Source: Anaerolineae bacterium clx_CAG2 (GTDB taxonomy: Bacteria > Chloroflexota > Anaerolineae > JAAEKA01). From it: DNA of 41,972 nt. The notes under the pieces were generated by a model that ran no database searches, was not told where the DNA came from, and saw only the letters and a program-made list of their open reading frames with translations. Location of the stretch: NCBI GenBank assembly GCA_014155705.1, contig JAAEKA010000033.1, forward strand, positions 1-41,972, read 5' to 3'. Below, in pieces: positions 40,833 to 41,972 of the stretch. The number at the start of each line of letters is the position of its first letter. Within the stretch, counting starts at the first letter, position 1. Position numbers and translations under genes: made by a program.

Positions 40833-41972
40833 TTGACTTCAAACTATCGCATCTGGCTGTTGGCAGCCATTCTGATCGTGGTGCTGGCTTTGGGCATTGT
40901 CCTGGGGCGTTTTGTGCTTTCACCGGAAGCAGAGCCAGCCGCCCAGCCGGAGCCGTTGGCTGAGGCTGTCAGCACGCCGACCGCGACCACCACGCCCACC
41001 CTGCGCGTTCCCTCGGCCACCCCGACCCGCCTTGCCGCCGCCATTGCCGTCACGCCCACAGTCACAGCCACGCTGCCGGCCAGGCCAGTCGCGCCGACCC
41101 CCGGCCCGACCGTAGCTCCCGACCTGGCGTTGGAGATCACCAGTCTCAAAGCCAACCAGTATCTGGGCGTCGTCGCTCAGCGTTACGGCGTTTCACTGGA
41201 TGAGCTGGTCGAATTGAGCGGCATCGCCAACCCCGACGTGGTGCCCATCGGCCAGGGGCTGATTATCCCTCACCGCCCAGGCCGCAACACCCCCGACGAC
41301 CTGCTCTTGCCCGACAGCGAACTGGTCTACGGCCTTGGCTACACGGATTTCGACATCAACGCCTTCGTGGCTGCGCAGGGCGGCCGGCTGGCCCAGGTTA
41401 GCATGACCGGCCTGGACGGCGAACAATGGAGCGGCGCGGACGTGGTGGAGCGGGTGGCCATGCGCTACAGCGTTGGACCAAGGGTGCTGCTGGCATTGAT
41501 GGAGGCGGGCAGCGGTTGGGTGACCAACGCCGACCCGCAGGGCGTCGCCCGCGACTACCCCTTGGGCCATACCAACGGCGCGCCCGGCCTGCTGCCGCAA
41601 CTTGAGTGGGCTGCCAACGCATTGAACGCCGGCTTCTACGGCTGGCAGGACCGGGGCGAGACCGCCATCCGTTTCGAGGACGGCACGTTGGCGCGCGGCG
41701 CGCCCGGCCTCAACCCCGGCACAGTAGCCGTACAGCACACCTTAGCCGCCGACGCCACCTACGATCAACTCCCTGGCCGGTTGGCGGACTTCGACGCGGC
41801 CTACCGCAAGCTGTTCGGCGATCCCATGGCCCTGGACGCGGGTCCGGTGCTGCCGGCCGGGCTGGAGCAGCCGCTGTTGCACCTGCCCTGGCTGCCGGGC
41901 GAGTGGTGGCACCTGACCGGTGGCCCGCATGGCGGTTGGTTCACCAGCAGCGGCTGGGCCGCGCTCGACTTC
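40833..41972 (+). CDS. LysM / M23-like peptidase, membrane-anchored, cut by window end
   Basis: A frame open to the window end (380 codons). The proposed TTG start at 40833 directly precedes a membrane helix (YRIWLLAAILIVVLALGIVL). It is followed by a Thr/Pro linker (about 45-92), a LysM-like module (about 105-150, YLGVVAQRYGVSLDELVELS), a helical region with VVERVAMRYSVGPRVLLALM, and finally LPWLPGEWWHLTGGPHGGWF then GWAALDF. This last stretch matches the entry to LasA/beta-lytic-type M23 metallopeptidases, where the His of GPHGG and the Asp of ALDF bind zinc. The remaining catalytic part lies outside. The start is uncertain, with no strong ribosome-binding site. It probably cleaves peptidoglycan or peptides at the cell surface. 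Confidence 0.8.
   Translation, partial: MTSNYRIWLLAAILIVVLALGIVLGRFVLSPEAEPAAQPEPLAEAVSTPTATTTPTLRVPSATPTRLAAAIAVTPTVTATLPARPVAPTPGPTVAPDLALEITSLKANQYLGVVAQRYGVSLDELVELSGIANPDVVPIGQGLIIPHRPGRNTPDDLLLPDSELVYGLGYTDFDINAFVAAQGGRLAQVSMTGLDGEQWSGADVVERVAMRYSVGPRVLLALMEAGSGWVTNADPQGVARDYPLGHTNGAPGLLPQLEWAANALNAGFYGWQDRGETAIRFEDGTLARGAPGLNPGTVAVQHTLAADATYDQLPGRLADFDAAYRKLFGDPMALDAGPVLPAGLEQPLLHLPWLPGEWWHLTGGPHGGWFTSSGWAALDF

Overview
The window looks like a chromosomal piece of a Chloroflexota bacterium, probably from the Anaerolineae/Caldilineae side. That assignment is inferred from high-GC coding sequence, Thr-Pro-rich 'TPTATPT' linkers in exported proteins, a T-box-controlled serS, an mreBCD-mrdA-rodA operon and LysM wall enzymes. 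It has not been tested by phylogeny.

Layout. 1-3741 (minus strand): a truncated double zinc-ribbon protein, a GT39-type membrane glycosyltransferase, a SAM methyltransferase and a three-His-box fatty acid desaturase. 3779-7028 (minus): a more AT-rich accessory island with an intact XamI-like type II restriction-modification pair, flanked by an orphan Phd/YefM antitoxin with a broken VapC toxin on one side and a Fic N-terminal fragment on the other. 7040-8932 (minus): mutL. 9104-17407 (plus): a beta-oxidation operon with its own promoter, long leader and terminator, encoding thiolase, 3-hydroxyacyl-CoA dehydrogenase, enoyl-CoA hydratase, two acyl-CoA dehydrogenases and EtfBA. 17663-22966 (minus): one giant secreted protein combining an HExxH protease-like region, a VWA domain, dockerin-like repeats and a DNRLRE domain. 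23353-27177 (plus): a salvage group of M55 D-aminopeptidase, HAD nucleotidase, adenosine deaminase and M19 dipeptidase. 27355-33069 (plus): the rod-shape/elongasome operon. 33148-35378 (plus): T-box leader, serS, two serine tRNAs and an arginine tRNA with anticodon GCG. 35403-39338 (minus): cytochrome c maturation genes (ccmH, ccmG, ccmF and a zinc-ribbon CcmI-like protein). 39496-41972 (plus): a LysM L,D-transpeptidase, a ModE-like regulator and a truncated LysM/M23-type wall hydrolase.

The most unusual signal is not a gene. Many intergenic spacers hold degenerate tandem 7-mers (GTAACnn) or 8-mers (GGTAGATT) arranged as head-to-head inverted arms, so each array can form a long hairpin. In at least four cases the first repeat unit supplies the stop codon of the upstream gene (TAA from GTAAC, TAG from GGTAG). 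Four successive spacers of the beta-oxidation operon carry such arrays in the order A-B-B-A, and one 8-mer array lies inside the mutL reading frame. A second sequence-level pattern is that almost every recognisable promoter is an extended -10 of the form TG(C/G)-TATAAT.
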